From NCBI GenBank assembly GCA_032622095.1, contig CP136067.1:52491899-52555898 (forward strand): a stretch of DNA of 64,000 bases. Reading direction: 5' to 3'. Below are positions 9,846-18,149 of this stretch, in pieces. The translations under genes and the position numbers were made by a program. A model generated the notes under the pieces. It saw nothing but the letters and a program-made list of their open reading frames with translations. It did no database searches and was not told where the DNA came from. Numbering within the stretch: position 1 is the first letter of the stretch; every line of letters begins with the position of its first letter. The stretch is from Siphonodentalium dalli (taxonomy: Eukaryota > Mollusca > Scaphopoda > Gadilida > Siphonodentaliidae).

Positions 9846-10143
9846 AAAGTGGAGAAAACATTTCAGGGACATGATTAATGGGAAGTTAACGCCAGATAAT
9901 GAGGGTCGCTACTTTATTGACAAAACTCAAAATAGCGATAGTGAAGAAGAAGACGTTCTAAAACCGCATATTAACGTAGTGACACCCATAGCGCAAGCGA
10001 TTGAAATGGCCAAAGCCGAAGTTGCAGAAAATAAGTTGACACAAGCACGTAAGGCGTCCAAAAACAACAATAAGATGGTGTTACCTAACGAATTGGCTCA
10101 TAACCCTAAGAAAGTGAAAACCACCCTTTTCGATAAACCATGA
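9814..10143 (+). CDS. Small protein preceding the major capsid gene, unknown
   Basis: This is a 109-residue protein. The N-terminal part (ITYIPTDIEKWRKHFRDMINGK) is a short amphipathic-looking segment of a kind often found just before Polinton capsid genes. An acidic stretch (SDSEEEDVL) and a helical, lysine-rich C-terminus with a KKVKTT motif follow. The function is unknown. Its place and size would fit a virion accessory or scaffold protein, but that is inference. It overlaps the preceding gene by 32 bases and the capsid gene by four (ATGA). Confidence 0.6.
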   Translation: MSITYIPTDIEKWRKHFRDMINGKLTPDNEGRYFIDKTQNSDSEEEDVLKPHINVVTPIAQAIEMAKAEVAENKLTQARKASKNNNKMVLPNELAHNPKKVKTTLFDKP

Positions 10144-11402
10144 ATGAATACAGAGAGTACCATACCTCTAATTTGGCATTATTTGAATCGCCTGCGGTTG
10201 ACAGCGGAATACAAGCGACAGAATGGATAAACTACAGACCCGTGAATCATCTGACAGACACTGCAGCTTTAGAGTTCAATATTCCCGCCATGGCCACAAC
10301 CTACATGGACCTCAAACGGACATTGCTACTTCTCAAACTCAAAATAACCAAGCAAGATGGTTCGGCTCTAACCGTTAATGACGATGTGGGTCTGATAAAT
10401 GCACCCCTACATTCAATATTTTCGCAGGTCGATTTGAATATACAGCAAGTTCCCGTGAGTCAAGTCGGGCCGAATTATCCATACAAAGCATATTTCGATG
10501 TACTCTTAGAAACTGAACGTAAGGAACAGCTACATGGACAAGCGTTCGAAAAGGACACGGCAGGTGGTATGGACCTGGCAGATTCGAAAAGCGGGAACTC
10601 TGGCCTGTATTACAGGTCCAAAACAACCCGTACTAGTCAAATAATGGATATTATGGGATCAATTCAGCTTGACTTCTTCCAACAGGACAAATTACTATTA
10701 AATGGTCTCCCGCTCACGTTAAAATTCTGGCAGACGAGAGATGTTTTTAGACTGATGTATGCGGGAACCACTGAGACATACAAGTTGAAAATACAGGAAG
10801 CTAATTTGAGACTAGCCACTGTGAAAGTTAACCCCGGTGTATTACTCAGTCATACTGAGTCACTCAAGAAAAAGAACGCGTGTTATCCTTTTTCAAAATC
10901 TATCATAAAGACGTATACAGTGTCAAAAGGTGCATTCAGTTTGGGAGAAGATAATCTATTTCAAGGAAACGTACCCAGTAGCTGTATTATTGGCTTAGTA
11001 TCATCAAAGGCTGAAAGCGGTTCACGCGATAAGAACCCGTTCAACTTTGCGACTTTTGGATGCAACTTCGTCGGATTTTACGTCAACGGGCAGTCTATGC
11101 CCGCCCAAGCACTCCAACCGAACTTTACCAGTAAGGAATATGTAGAAGCTTACAATACGATAATAAAAGATGCGAAACGAAAAGCCGTTCATATTACTTA
11201 TGAGGATTATGCGAAAGGTTATTGCATATATCGGATAAACCCGCAAGGAATTAATCACGATAGAGTCATACCGCACAAAGGTCACACACGCCTCGAGATT
11301 AAATTCTCATCGGCTTTGAAAGACAATTGTACTGTAATTGTTTACGCAAAATTTCCTGCCGCTCTCAAAGTTGACGAGAGTCGTAAAGTTTGCATTGAAT
11401 AA
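10140..11402 (+). CDS. Major capsid protein, double jelly-roll type
   Basis: The product is 420 residues long. The N-terminus SNLALFESPAVDSGIQATEW, then FNIPAMATTYMDLKRTLLLLKLKITKQDG, and the segment SIFSQVDLNIQQVPVSQVGPNYPYKAYFDVLL are hallmarks of the Polinton major capsid protein. In this family two jelly-roll domains form trimeric capsomers of an icosahedral shell. The length is somewhat short but within what I would expect for invertebrate Polintons. The start overlaps the previous stop as ATGA, and its own stop shares a base with the protease start (TAATG). With ATPase and protease present, the full morphogenesis set is here. Confidence 0.93.
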   Translation: MNEYREYHTSNLALFESPAVDSGIQATEWINYRPVNHLTDTAALEFNIPAMATTYMDLKRTLLLLKLKITKQDGSALTVNDDVGLINAPLHSIFSQVDLNIQQVPVSQVGPNYPYKAYFDVLLETERKEQLHGQAFEKDTAGGMDLADSKSGNSGLYYRSKTTRTSQIMDIMGSIQLDFFQQDKLLLNGLPLTLKFWQTRDVFRLMYAGTTETYKLKIQEANLRLATVKVNPGVLLSHTESLKKKNACYPFSKSIIKTYTVSKGAFSLGEDNLFQGNVPSSCIIGLVSSKAESGSRDKNPFNFATFGCNFVGFYVNGQSMPAQALQPNFTSKEYVEAYNTIIKDAKRKAVHITYEDYAKGYCIYRINPQGINHDRVIPHKGHTRLEIKFSSALKDNCTVIVYAKFPAALKVDESRKVCIE

Positions 11403-11848
11403 TGAATACCCGCGGACTCATGAGGGCGATAAATAGTTTCACAAACCATAATGAGATAGATGTTTGTCCCATAGACAAATTACCTCTTTATATCCAATAT
11501 CCCCGCATGTATATAGTTAACACTGACGAGAGTAGCCAACCTGGACGCCACTGGATATTGATGACATTCCAGGAACATAACGTATCAGAGTTCTTCGACC
11601 CTATGGGATTAAAACCCGAGTGTTACAACGGACGATTTAAACACGTGTTGTTATTGAATGGACCTCGTTACGAGTGCAATGCTTACAGATTACAGGGTTC
11701 TAATATATGTGGTCCCTATTGCATATACTTTGCATTCTATAAACTGTGCGGATACAGTCTAGAAAATATAATGAGACGTTTCAGTGCCAATAATTATATG
11801 TATAATGATTTAATTATTAAGGATTTTATGTTGAAATATATTCTGTAA
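11402..11848 (+). CDS. Adenain-type cysteine protease (capsid maturation)
   Basis: This is a 148-residue protein of the adenovirus protease/Ulp1-like (C5-type) fold. The expected order of active-site residues is visible: H50 in GRHWILM, an acidic residue at D66 (EFFDPMG), Q98 in RLQGSN and C103 in NICGPYC. In this family the enzyme processes virion proteins during assembly. The start codon shares one base with the capsid stop. It closes the rightward block: after the stop come an AATAAA signal at about 11900 and the convergent intergenic region. The length matches other Polinton proteases. Confidence 0.9.
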   Translation: MNTRGLMRAINSFTNHNEIDVCPIDKLPLYIQYPRMYIVNTDESSQPGRHWILMTFQEHNVSEFFDPMGLKPECYNGRFKHVLLLNGPRYECNAYRLQGSNICGPYCIYFAFYKLCGYSLENIMRRFSANNYMYNDLIIKDFMLKYIL

Positions 11849-12183
11849 ACGCTCTTCATTAGCGACAACGAGAGAAACACTCTTTAAATTATATTATGTA
11901 TATAAATAAAATATTGTAAATACAATCATTTATCGTTCTTATATTATCATATGTATGACTGGGAAAATATATATATATATATATATATATGTATATGACT
12001 GGGTTGAGAGGGTGGGGGTGGGGGGTCTGTGGAGAGAGTCCGGTGAGGTGGTATTAGGTCTGTTGCCAAAACAAACAAAAAAATCTATTGTTTTTGTTTG
12101 TTTTGTCAAAAGCCAAAAAACAAAGGTATGTGAGCCATCCCCCGAATGAAAAAAATAGATAATCGATACATATATATATATAT
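11849..12183. promoter_or_regulatory. Convergent intergenic region with poly(A) signals and a hairpin
   Basis: The region lies between the rightward block and the leftward TBP-like gene. It holds AATAAA for plus-strand messages at about 11900, (AT)n tracts near 11970-11990 and 12170-12183, and a hairpin at about 12066-12112 whose arms are CAAAACAAACAAAAA and its complement. On the minus strand AATAAA overlaps the TBP-like stop codon. The hairpin sits midway between converging units, so it could help separate their transcripts (inference). One reverse copy of the GAGCGTT motif lies at 11847-11860. Confidence 0.5.
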
Positions 12184-12708
12184 TTATTCTGAAAGTAATT
12201 CAAGTTCACATATAGTAGGATATACAATATTTAACATCTGCTTTTCACTTTTAATGCCTGTAATCACAATTTTTCCATTATGAAAGCATGTAAAATGTAT
12301 TTTCTCACGTCTGAACATTGCCGCAGGGAACAGCTCTAATTCGTAAGAACATTCCATAAGTTTCACTAAAACGTTTAAGTCAAGTTTTCCATTTAACTGA
12401 CAAAATGCAGACATTGTCAAAATTTTTATGGAATTTAATCTCACTCGCCAACCACATTTTTGAATATGTCGAGCGTACCGACGCAATCGAACTCGTGTCT
12501 GTTTGACACTATCAGAACGCCCGTTAACAACGATTTTACCCGTGTTAAACACGAGGCAACATCCACCGAATTTAGAATGTTTCCATACAACTCCGCTAAA
12601 CTTTTTGGAATTGTATTCAATGTTCGAACAGCCGAGTGTCAAATCCCTTAGATTAATAGAACAGTTCAAATCTGTAGAACATACAACATTAGTTATTCGT
12701 AGCATCAT
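12184..12708 (-). CDS. TATA-binding-protein-like factor
   Basis: This is a 174-residue protein made almost entirely of two TBP repeats. Repeat 1 (about residues 5-90) reads ITNVVCSTDL, then IEYNSKKFSGVV, LVFNTGKIVVNG and ARHIQKCGWRV. Repeat 2 (about 94-170) reads YELELFPAAMFRR, FTCFHNGKIVITGIKS and IVYPTI. Phenylalanines that in TBP insert into the TATA box minor groove have clear counterparts at F37, F54, F127 and F142. In cells TBP nucleates RNA polymerase pre-initiation complexes at TATA boxes. Here it would serve the element's own promoters, several of which have TATA boxes. It lies 11 bases downstream of the PC4-like gene on the same strand, so the two likely share a transcript. Sequence divergence argues for old capture, not recent copying from the host. 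Confidence 0.85.
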   Translation of the reverse strand: MMLRITNVVCSTDLNCSINLRDLTLGCSNIEYNSKKFSGVVWKHSKFGGCCLVFNTGKIVVNGRSDSVKQTRVRLRRYARHIQKCGWRVRLNSIKILTMSAFCQLNGKLDLNVLVKLMECSYELELFPAAMFRREKIHFTCFHNGKIVITGIKSEKQMLNIVYPTICELELLSE

Positions 12709-12719
12709 GTGAGTAATGT

Positions 12720-13331
12720 TTAGATCAATGTCTGCATCCGGTTAATCAAACATGTTCTATCGCCGTTGGGGCAGCATTCCATACATCTTAAATAGCCTTC
12801 CTGGTTTTGGTGATCGTCGGTCAAATAGCACTGCACAGTCTGATCAATTTCAGGAATATTAGCACACAGGACGAATATAGCTCCAACTAGTTCTTCAAAT
12901 TGGTCGAATGTCAGAGATATTCCGTATTTGGTTGCACACAAATCATCTGAATGTTCAGGCAGCCAATACCTGCGAATGTCAACACGCGGGATGCCGCTCT
13001 TTATCGTAATGAAGAAATTCCCTCCGATATGACGTCTCATGAATACATCGTCTTCACCGGTACGATAACTGACCACTTCTTGATGTATATCTGCTAAGTA
13101 AGATTTCAACTCTTTGAATCTCCTTAGATTTAATGTTATTCCAGATTTTGTCGGAAATTTTTGGCCCGCAGAACTTTCACCGCATTCTCGTATGTGTATA
13201 TACAGATTTCCCTGGAATCGGCCGTCAAATAGGAAAATGTCATTTCCTAACGGGGCTAAGCATTGTGGATGGAACGCCCTCTCGTTGGTTTCAGTCCGTT
13301 GGTTTCCTTCAACATCGGGTTGATCAGTCAT
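12720..13331 (-). CDS. Tandem PC4/p15-like transcription coactivator
   Basis: The product is 203 residues long. Two segments match the PC4 (p15, SUB1) single-stranded DNA-binding domain. About residues 38-92 read FDGRFQGNLYIHIRE, then KSGITLNLRRFKEL. About residues 110-165 read IPRVDIRRYW, then KYGISLTFDQFEELV. The VDIR...KxGIxLxxxQWxxL pattern is the domain signature. The C-terminus has several cysteines (RCMECCPNGDRTC) that may bind metal. PC4 binds melted DNA and promotes RNA polymerase II initiation. Its placement beside the TBP-like gene makes a transcription role here very plausible. PC4-like proteins are, as far as I know, recurrent in invertebrate Polintons. Its 5' end faces the GC-rich minisatellite and a divergent gene. 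Confidence 0.7.
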   Translation of the reverse strand: MTDQPDVEGNQRTETNERAFHPQCLAPLGNDIFLFDGRFQGNLYIHIRECGESSAGQKFPTKSGITLNLRRFKELKSYLADIHQEVVSYRTGEDDVFMRRHIGGNFFITIKSGIPRVDIRRYWLPEHSDDLCATKYGISLTFDQFEELVGAIFVLCANIPEIDQTVQCYLTDDHQNQEGYLRCMECCPNGDRTCLINRMQTLI

Positions 13332-13439
13332 TGTTTTTTATTTTGAACCTGGAAAATAAGAAAACAAAACATTACTTATCAGTTACACATCGAGAATACA
13401 AAAGTCCGAAAGGAGTCCGCTCATGTGTTTGGTGGATGT

Positions 13440-13670
13440 TGGGTGTGGGGGAGGCCCGCCCCCGCCCGCCCTGGGGAGGGGAGGCCCGCCCGCCCGCCCC
13501 GCCCGTCCTGGGGAGGGGAGCCCCGCCCGCCCCCGCCCGCCCTGGGGGAGGGGGAGGCCCGCCCGCCCGCCCGCCCTGGGGAGGGGAGGCCCGCCCGCCC
13601 CCGCCCTGGGGGTCCCCTCGCCCCCGCCCTGGGGGGTCCGCTCGCCCTGTTGGGGAGGCCCGCCCCCTCG
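13440..13670 (+). repeat. GC-rich minisatellite in a divergent promoter region
   Basis: This is a tandem array of about 25-40-bp units built on GGCCCGCCC and CCTGGGGAGG. It is close to 80-85 percent G+C inside an element that is otherwise AT-rich. The C- and G-runs could fold into G-quadruplexes. It lies between the leftward PC4-like/TBP-like pair and the rightward gene at 13717, where promoters would be expected. Long frames through it in several phases are artefacts of composition. Confidence 0.85.
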
Positions 13671-13716
13671 CATACTCAATAAGAATAAGAAAATTGAGTC
13701 ATTGAGTCAGTTCATT

Positions 13717-14277
13717 ATGGAGAGAATACTACCCGCAGAAATACTGGAGAAAATATACAATCAGCTAATTGAAATGTCAACTATAAATCCAGAAATAAAA
13801 AAACAACTACTACACAATTGGTTTATAAGAGAAATTAAAATAATACTGAAGAATATAGATGAAGGATATTTTCCTGTACAACGATTGAAATCTTTGATTG
13901 CTAGGTCTGAATTTGAAACTGATTTCTTACAAGATATATTGAATCAAATGTTTTCAAATCGCTGGGTATTTAGAGGCGTTCCTAAAAACAAAATACATGA
14001 CATTCGTGAACTTATTGGAGATAACTTTGTGAGATTTGCAGAATACCGAGACTGGGTTTTCAATCAGAGAAGTTTTGAAGAAGTGACAATAATTCACGGA
14101 TATATCATTCTCCGTGAACCGTGTACACTGTTCACGATTGAACAAATATTTAACAGCGGCGTGATTTTGGATTACATTTCTACAAGTAAATCGAAATATA
14201 TTTCAGAATTAGAGAATGAATTAATCTGGTCATTCGGAATAATCTGGAATTATGGTGACTCTTCGTTGAGAAAATAA
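13717..14277 (+). CDS. Unknown protein, weakly F-box-like N-terminus
   Basis: This is a 186-residue protein from the first good ATG after the GC-rich array; the open frame upstream of that ATG runs through the repeat and is not believable as protein. The opening MERILPAEILEKIYNQLIE looks like the start of an F-box (LP.EIL.KI...L), which would link a substrate to an SCF ubiquitin ligase. The rest (HNWFIREIKIILKNI, EYRDWVFNQRSF) is helical and not recognised. The F-box idea is weak. An AATAAA overlaps the stop codon region, followed by an A-run. It is the only rightward gene in the right half of the element. Confidence 0.5.
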   Translation: MERILPAEILEKIYNQLIEMSTINPEIKKQLLHNWFIREIKIILKNIDEGYFPVQRLKSLIARSEFETDFLQDILNQMFSNRWVFRGVPKNKIHDIRELIGDNFVRFAEYRDWVFNQRSFEEVTIIHGYIILREPCTLFTIEQIFNSGVILDYISTSKSKYISELENELIWSFGIIWNYGDSSLRK

Positions 14278-14819
14278 AAAAAAAAAACATAGTTGTTTTT
14301 GGTTTAAGACCGATATAATATTATAAGTATAAAAAGAGCGTTAAGATTGTACTGGAGGTAAAAATGCAATGATAGAAAAAAAAACAACTAATTCATAACT
14401 AACCTGTATAGAATATTTCACACGCACAGTATAGGACTAACGAATTTGTAATTGTGAACTGGATCAGGTAGCATTTTATAGATCGAAAAAATGGACACCT
14501 TGGATAAATTGACCAATGACTGCCATCGGTTTATAGTAATACGTGTTCATGCACGCTCGATGTTATCTAACATCGAACGTGTCTGAACAAGCCTTAGTAT
14601 AATCCGATAGCTACCATCGATCGAATGTTTACACTCTCATTACAACCTTGATCAAATATAGACGATTAAATTATATACTATATATATTACGTACCTCGTT
14701 CAATATCCATATGGCAGTGTATCCATGTTATCCAATCGTCTGCGTTTGGTATAAACAACTCGGTACTGTTTCTCCTCAGATCTGTTATATATTTTACTTT
14801 TTCCTTTAGATCTGCATAT
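14278..14819. other. Polinton intergenic stretch
   Basis: No gene is seen. A TATA-like motif fused to the recurrent sequence, TATAAAAAGAGCGTT, lies at 14328-14342. An inverted pair built on ACATCGAACGTGTCTGAAC also occurs near 14570-14590, related to GTTCAGACATGTTCGATG in the terminal repeats. The stretch ends at the polymerase frame. Confidence 0.4.
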
Positions 14820-17450
14820 TTACCGTGGATTGGTTGTGGTGATGGGCACTGTGCTTCCAGATTCTAACAGCTCTTTAATCGTCTGGAAATTGATGAACTG
14901 TGAATTTTCAAAGTTCAAAGAGAACCCCCGAACTTTACACGTCTCTTTAGCTTTATTTGTTCTATAAGCGTAATTCTTGGGTCCTCCAGAAACAAATTCT
15001 TCGATGTATTCATCAGGATCTAGCTCACTAGTCAGTTGTCCCAAATAGTCGCCCAGTGGGGGATTAATTTGATCCTCTGTGCTGCTGAATACACAACTAT
15101 CCGTGTCGTAATATAATACTCTTCTGTCCAAGGAATGAATAACTTCATATAACATTAATCGAGCGTGACACGTCGTGAATGTGGCCAAATATATGTTATT
15201 CGCTGCTCCACAAGGCACACAGTCTTTTCGATAGGTCCACTCCATTTGAAGAATGTCATCAGTTATGACATGAAAATTTTCCATTTGTTTCATTGGATTT
15301 GAAATGAGCTGGAATAGATTGTCTTGTTCCGATTCATGGAAATATTCGGTCTGTTTGAAATTCTGGTTTTGGCCCAGCTTCCCCCAAAAACTGTTGAGCA
15401 TGAGCTTACTGATTTGACGCAATCCTGGATTCTTTTCGATGCTTTCTCTGTCCAGTAATATACCTTCGTTGTCTTTATACGCTGTGATGTATTTATCCAT
15501 GTCTTCGTTAGATTTTATCCAATCCGGAGGACCGCTAGCCTGCTGCTTGAACTTTAAGAATGTGTTTATATATTCCGTGAATAATCCATTTTGTTGGCTA
15601 TAGTCTGACGTTTCGGTCCAATGGTATATTTCATATATTTTGAGAATCTTGTATCCCACTTTGACAGCTGTCTCCAGTTCAGGAATACACCAAACACCGG
15701 TAATAGCTCTCTGTTGGCACGTACACGTGCAAGGTCGTTGATTTTCATTATCAGCACAAGTCCTGCACAGTGGAAACTTCAGTTTACCTTCGGATCGATA
15801 CGGTAATATGGGGTGATAGAGTCCATTAGGTGGTAAAATCTTGACTTGCGCTATTCCGAAGTAATCCTTAAGCTCGGTAATGTCATCGCCCAAAATGATT
15901 TTCGGGTGTCCAATCGGGTAGCGAGAGTATTTGAGCACACTTGGATACAGCGACGTGAAGTCAAAATAGTGTATTTTCTCACCAACGGCAGTTTTGTAGT
16001 GTAATTTAGTTGCATTCGTTCTGCCGCCGAAGAAACTGTCTCTAGGCTCTAGCCGTTCAACAATGTCTAAACTAGCAATGAAGTCACGAAGCTCCGGATT
16101 AGTCTTTCGGGCAGCGACGAACTCGTGTTCCCAAATGCACACATATTTCATGCCTCGACTTTCTATATACTTCTTCTTTTTATGTGTGAGTCCGTATAAT
16201 TCATTAGGTGTCTGGTTGGTTATCGGATTCTTGACTACGTCTCTATCGTGACTCAGACAAAGTTCACATCCATGGAATTGACATCCGTGAAATTCGAATG
16301 CCGTGTTTAATTCTTCGCAATAGCCATCCAATCTGTACTTTGCATCATCGAGTTTCTTTTCACGGCCGTTCAAAGCGTGAGTTATGTGGATTTTATCTTT
16401 GAACATCATCCATTCCAGCCATTGAATCGAACTTTTGCTGTATTGATCTTTATATGATGTCTTGGGGATTCGAGCTATCTGGGATTTGAGAAATTCTTTC
16501 TCACGAATTTGTACGCCGCGTTCATCTTCAAGTTTTGTTTCTTGAACCCATTCACCTTTGTATAAAATAGACAAAGTTCCATCTTTACATTTAGCTGGAA
16601 GCCACGTTTTCCCTTCGGTACTTAGACGCACTCTCCATTCCTCGTCGACGAATTTCGTTCTGAATATACCCATACATACCGATGCGATTGTAACGTATTG
16701 GAATGGATCAACAGCACCAACCAGTTTGAACTTCATATCGCCAGAAAACTCGTCAATTACGGGTTGTATATTTCCAGTCGCATTCATGATGTGGGTTCTG
16801 AATTTTATGCAAGCTTGTCTCAAAATATTGACATCACTACGACAATAATCCGATAATTCTTTCTTGAAGATGAAAACTGCATTTGTTTGAGCAGCGTGCC
16901 ATTTCGTGAAGTCTTTTCGTTCAGCCACACTCATATAATCAGCGCCGTAATATTTGGCATCCGGATAGGGTCCTTCATAATTCTGGTTGGCTGATTTATT
17001 GAAAAAGTGCGGGAACCATCCTTTTTTCTCGCCATCAAGACCGAAAGTTTTCGGTAACAGTGCCAACTTCATTGGTAGAAAGCTGAGACTGTCCAGTACT
17101 TTGATATGAAGATCTTTTTCCACGTATAGGTACATCAATTTGGATCCATTATATATAACTTTGGGTCTCAATGATTGATCAATGAGATATTCCATGAGAA
17201 AATATCCATCGTAACCCTTGAAGTTGTGAGCCAGTGCTATGAATCCCTTGTGTTGTTCCGAGAATAACCATTTTCCAAACTTTTCACCGGTATCAGGACC
17301 GCTAAATATAACCTCTCGGAGTCCGCATGTATCCGAACATAAATTTCGGTCACTCTTCTTCTTCTTCTTCTTCGCATCACTGTCGTTACACGCATCACAT
17401 AGAGGTCCGCAATTTCTACAGTTCGGTTTCGCTTCCAACGATTCATGCAT
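14820..17450 (-). CDS. Protein-primed DNA polymerase B, polymerase part
   Basis: This is an 876-residue open frame. Exonuclease motifs are visible as AHNFKGYDGYF (about 74-84, Exo II) and DYCRSDVNIL (201-210, Exo III). Polymerase motifs are DFTSLYPS (497-504, motif A), KLMLNSFWGKLG (about 682-693, motif B) and YYDTDSCVF (780-788, motif C). The FHGCQFHGC segment near 388-396 is typical of the Polinton branch. Enzymes of this family start synthesis from a protein bound to the DNA end and copy the element from its termini. The frame lacks the first exonuclease motif, which lies in the separate frame at 18150-19931. The intervening interval has splice-like ends, and spliced genes are known in Polintons. 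Confidence 0.93.
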   Translation of the reverse strand: MHESLEAKPNCRNCGPLCDACNDSDAKKKKKKSDRNLCSDTCGLREVIFSGPDTGEKFGKWLFSEQHKGFIALAHNFKGYDGYFLMEYLIDQSLRPKVIYNGSKLMYLYVEKDLHIKVLDSLSFLPMKLALLPKTFGLDGEKKGWFPHFFNKSANQNYEGPYPDAKYYGADYMSVAERKDFTKWHAAQTNAVFIFKKELSDYCRSDVNILRQACIKFRTHIMNATGNIQPVIDEFSGDMKFKLVGAVDPFQYVTIASVCMGIFRTKFVDEEWRVRLSTEGKTWLPAKCKDGTLSILYKGEWVQETKLEDERGVQIREKEFLKSQIARIPKTSYKDQYSKSSIQWLEWMMFKDKIHITHALNGREKKLDDAKYRLDGYCEELNTAFEFHGCQFHGCELCLSHDRDVVKNPITNQTPNELYGLTHKKKKYIESRGMKYVCIWEHEFVAARKTNPELRDFIASLDIVERLEPRDSFFGGRTNATKLHYKTAVGEKIHYFDFTSLYPSVLKYSRYPIGHPKIILGDDITELKDYFGIAQVKILPPNGLYHPILPYRSEGKLKFPLCRTCADNENQRPCTCTCQQRAITGVWCIPELETAVKVGYKILKIYEIYHWTETSDYSQQNGLFTEYINTFLKFKQQASGPPDWIKSNEDMDKYITAYKDNEGILLDRESIEKNPGLRQISKLMLNSFWGKLGQNQNFKQTEYFHESEQDNLFQLISNPMKQMENFHVITDDILQMEWTYRKDCVPCGAANNIYLATFTTCHARLMLYEVIHSLDRRVLYYDTDSCVFSSTEDQINPPLGDYLGQLTSELDPDEYIEEFVSGGPKNYAYRTNKAKETCKVRGFSLNFENSQFINFQTIKELLESGSTVPITTTNPR

Positions 17451-18149
17451 GCATTCGTAACAAGCTGTTTGGGCGACGAGGAAGTTCGGTGTATGCTGAA
17501 CTTTTCCGCACCATGTTTTTAAACAGTTCTGAAAAGTAATAATTGAACGTTTTAACCTCTAGCTTTATCGATAATAAAAAAACAAAATAAAACGTCTACA
17601 CTTTGTTCAGATAATTATTTAAAAAAAAAAATGTTTTGGTATGGGTTCAACGTTAATAAAGAGCGTTGACGTATTACTATTGTTTGTTGGTTGATCCTAA
17701 AAATTACTCGTTCCAATCTACGTGTCAATATTAAACATGTATATCATGATCCGACCATCGACATATAGCCTGTATAATTGTCGATTCAAGCACGCAGCTA
17801 TCAAGTTCAATAAAGTTAAAACAATTATATATTATGTTAGTTTACTATATAACAATTACAAATCTCTTTTCACAAAAAAATATGTTACACATTTTCAATG
17901 TGTCAAGAATTAAAAAAGTTAATTACTCGATTTAACATCTGTGACTCAGTTGAATTTTAATATTGAGACCCTTAACTTTGGTCGAATTCAAGTATGTAAT
18001 TGTTATATGGTAACTTCACACGCGAGATAACAGCTAAAGAGCGTTCATCGATAATCTAATATAAATTTTAAATAATAAAAAAGAGCGTCTCTACTTATGC
18101 GCGCCTTTAATAAAGAGCGTTACGTTATCATGATTTCGACTGTAATGTG
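17451..18149 (-). other. Interval within polymerase region, intron-like
   Basis: This is AT-rich sequence with no good frame, between the two polymerase frames. On the minus strand it is bordered by a GTGAGT-type donor near its upstream edge and a pyrimidine-rich AG acceptor near its downstream edge, so splicing is the simplest reading. It also holds four of the element's AATAAAGAGCGTT-type motifs on the plus strand (about 17655, 18034, 18074 and 18109), a notable concentration. Confidence 0.55.

Noticed and set aside
13423-13716. Long open frames on both strands through the GC-rich array, including an upstream extension of the 186-residue gene
   Set aside because: They arise from stop-poor GC repeats; all frames are Pro/Gly/Ala/Arg-rich and none resembles a protein family.
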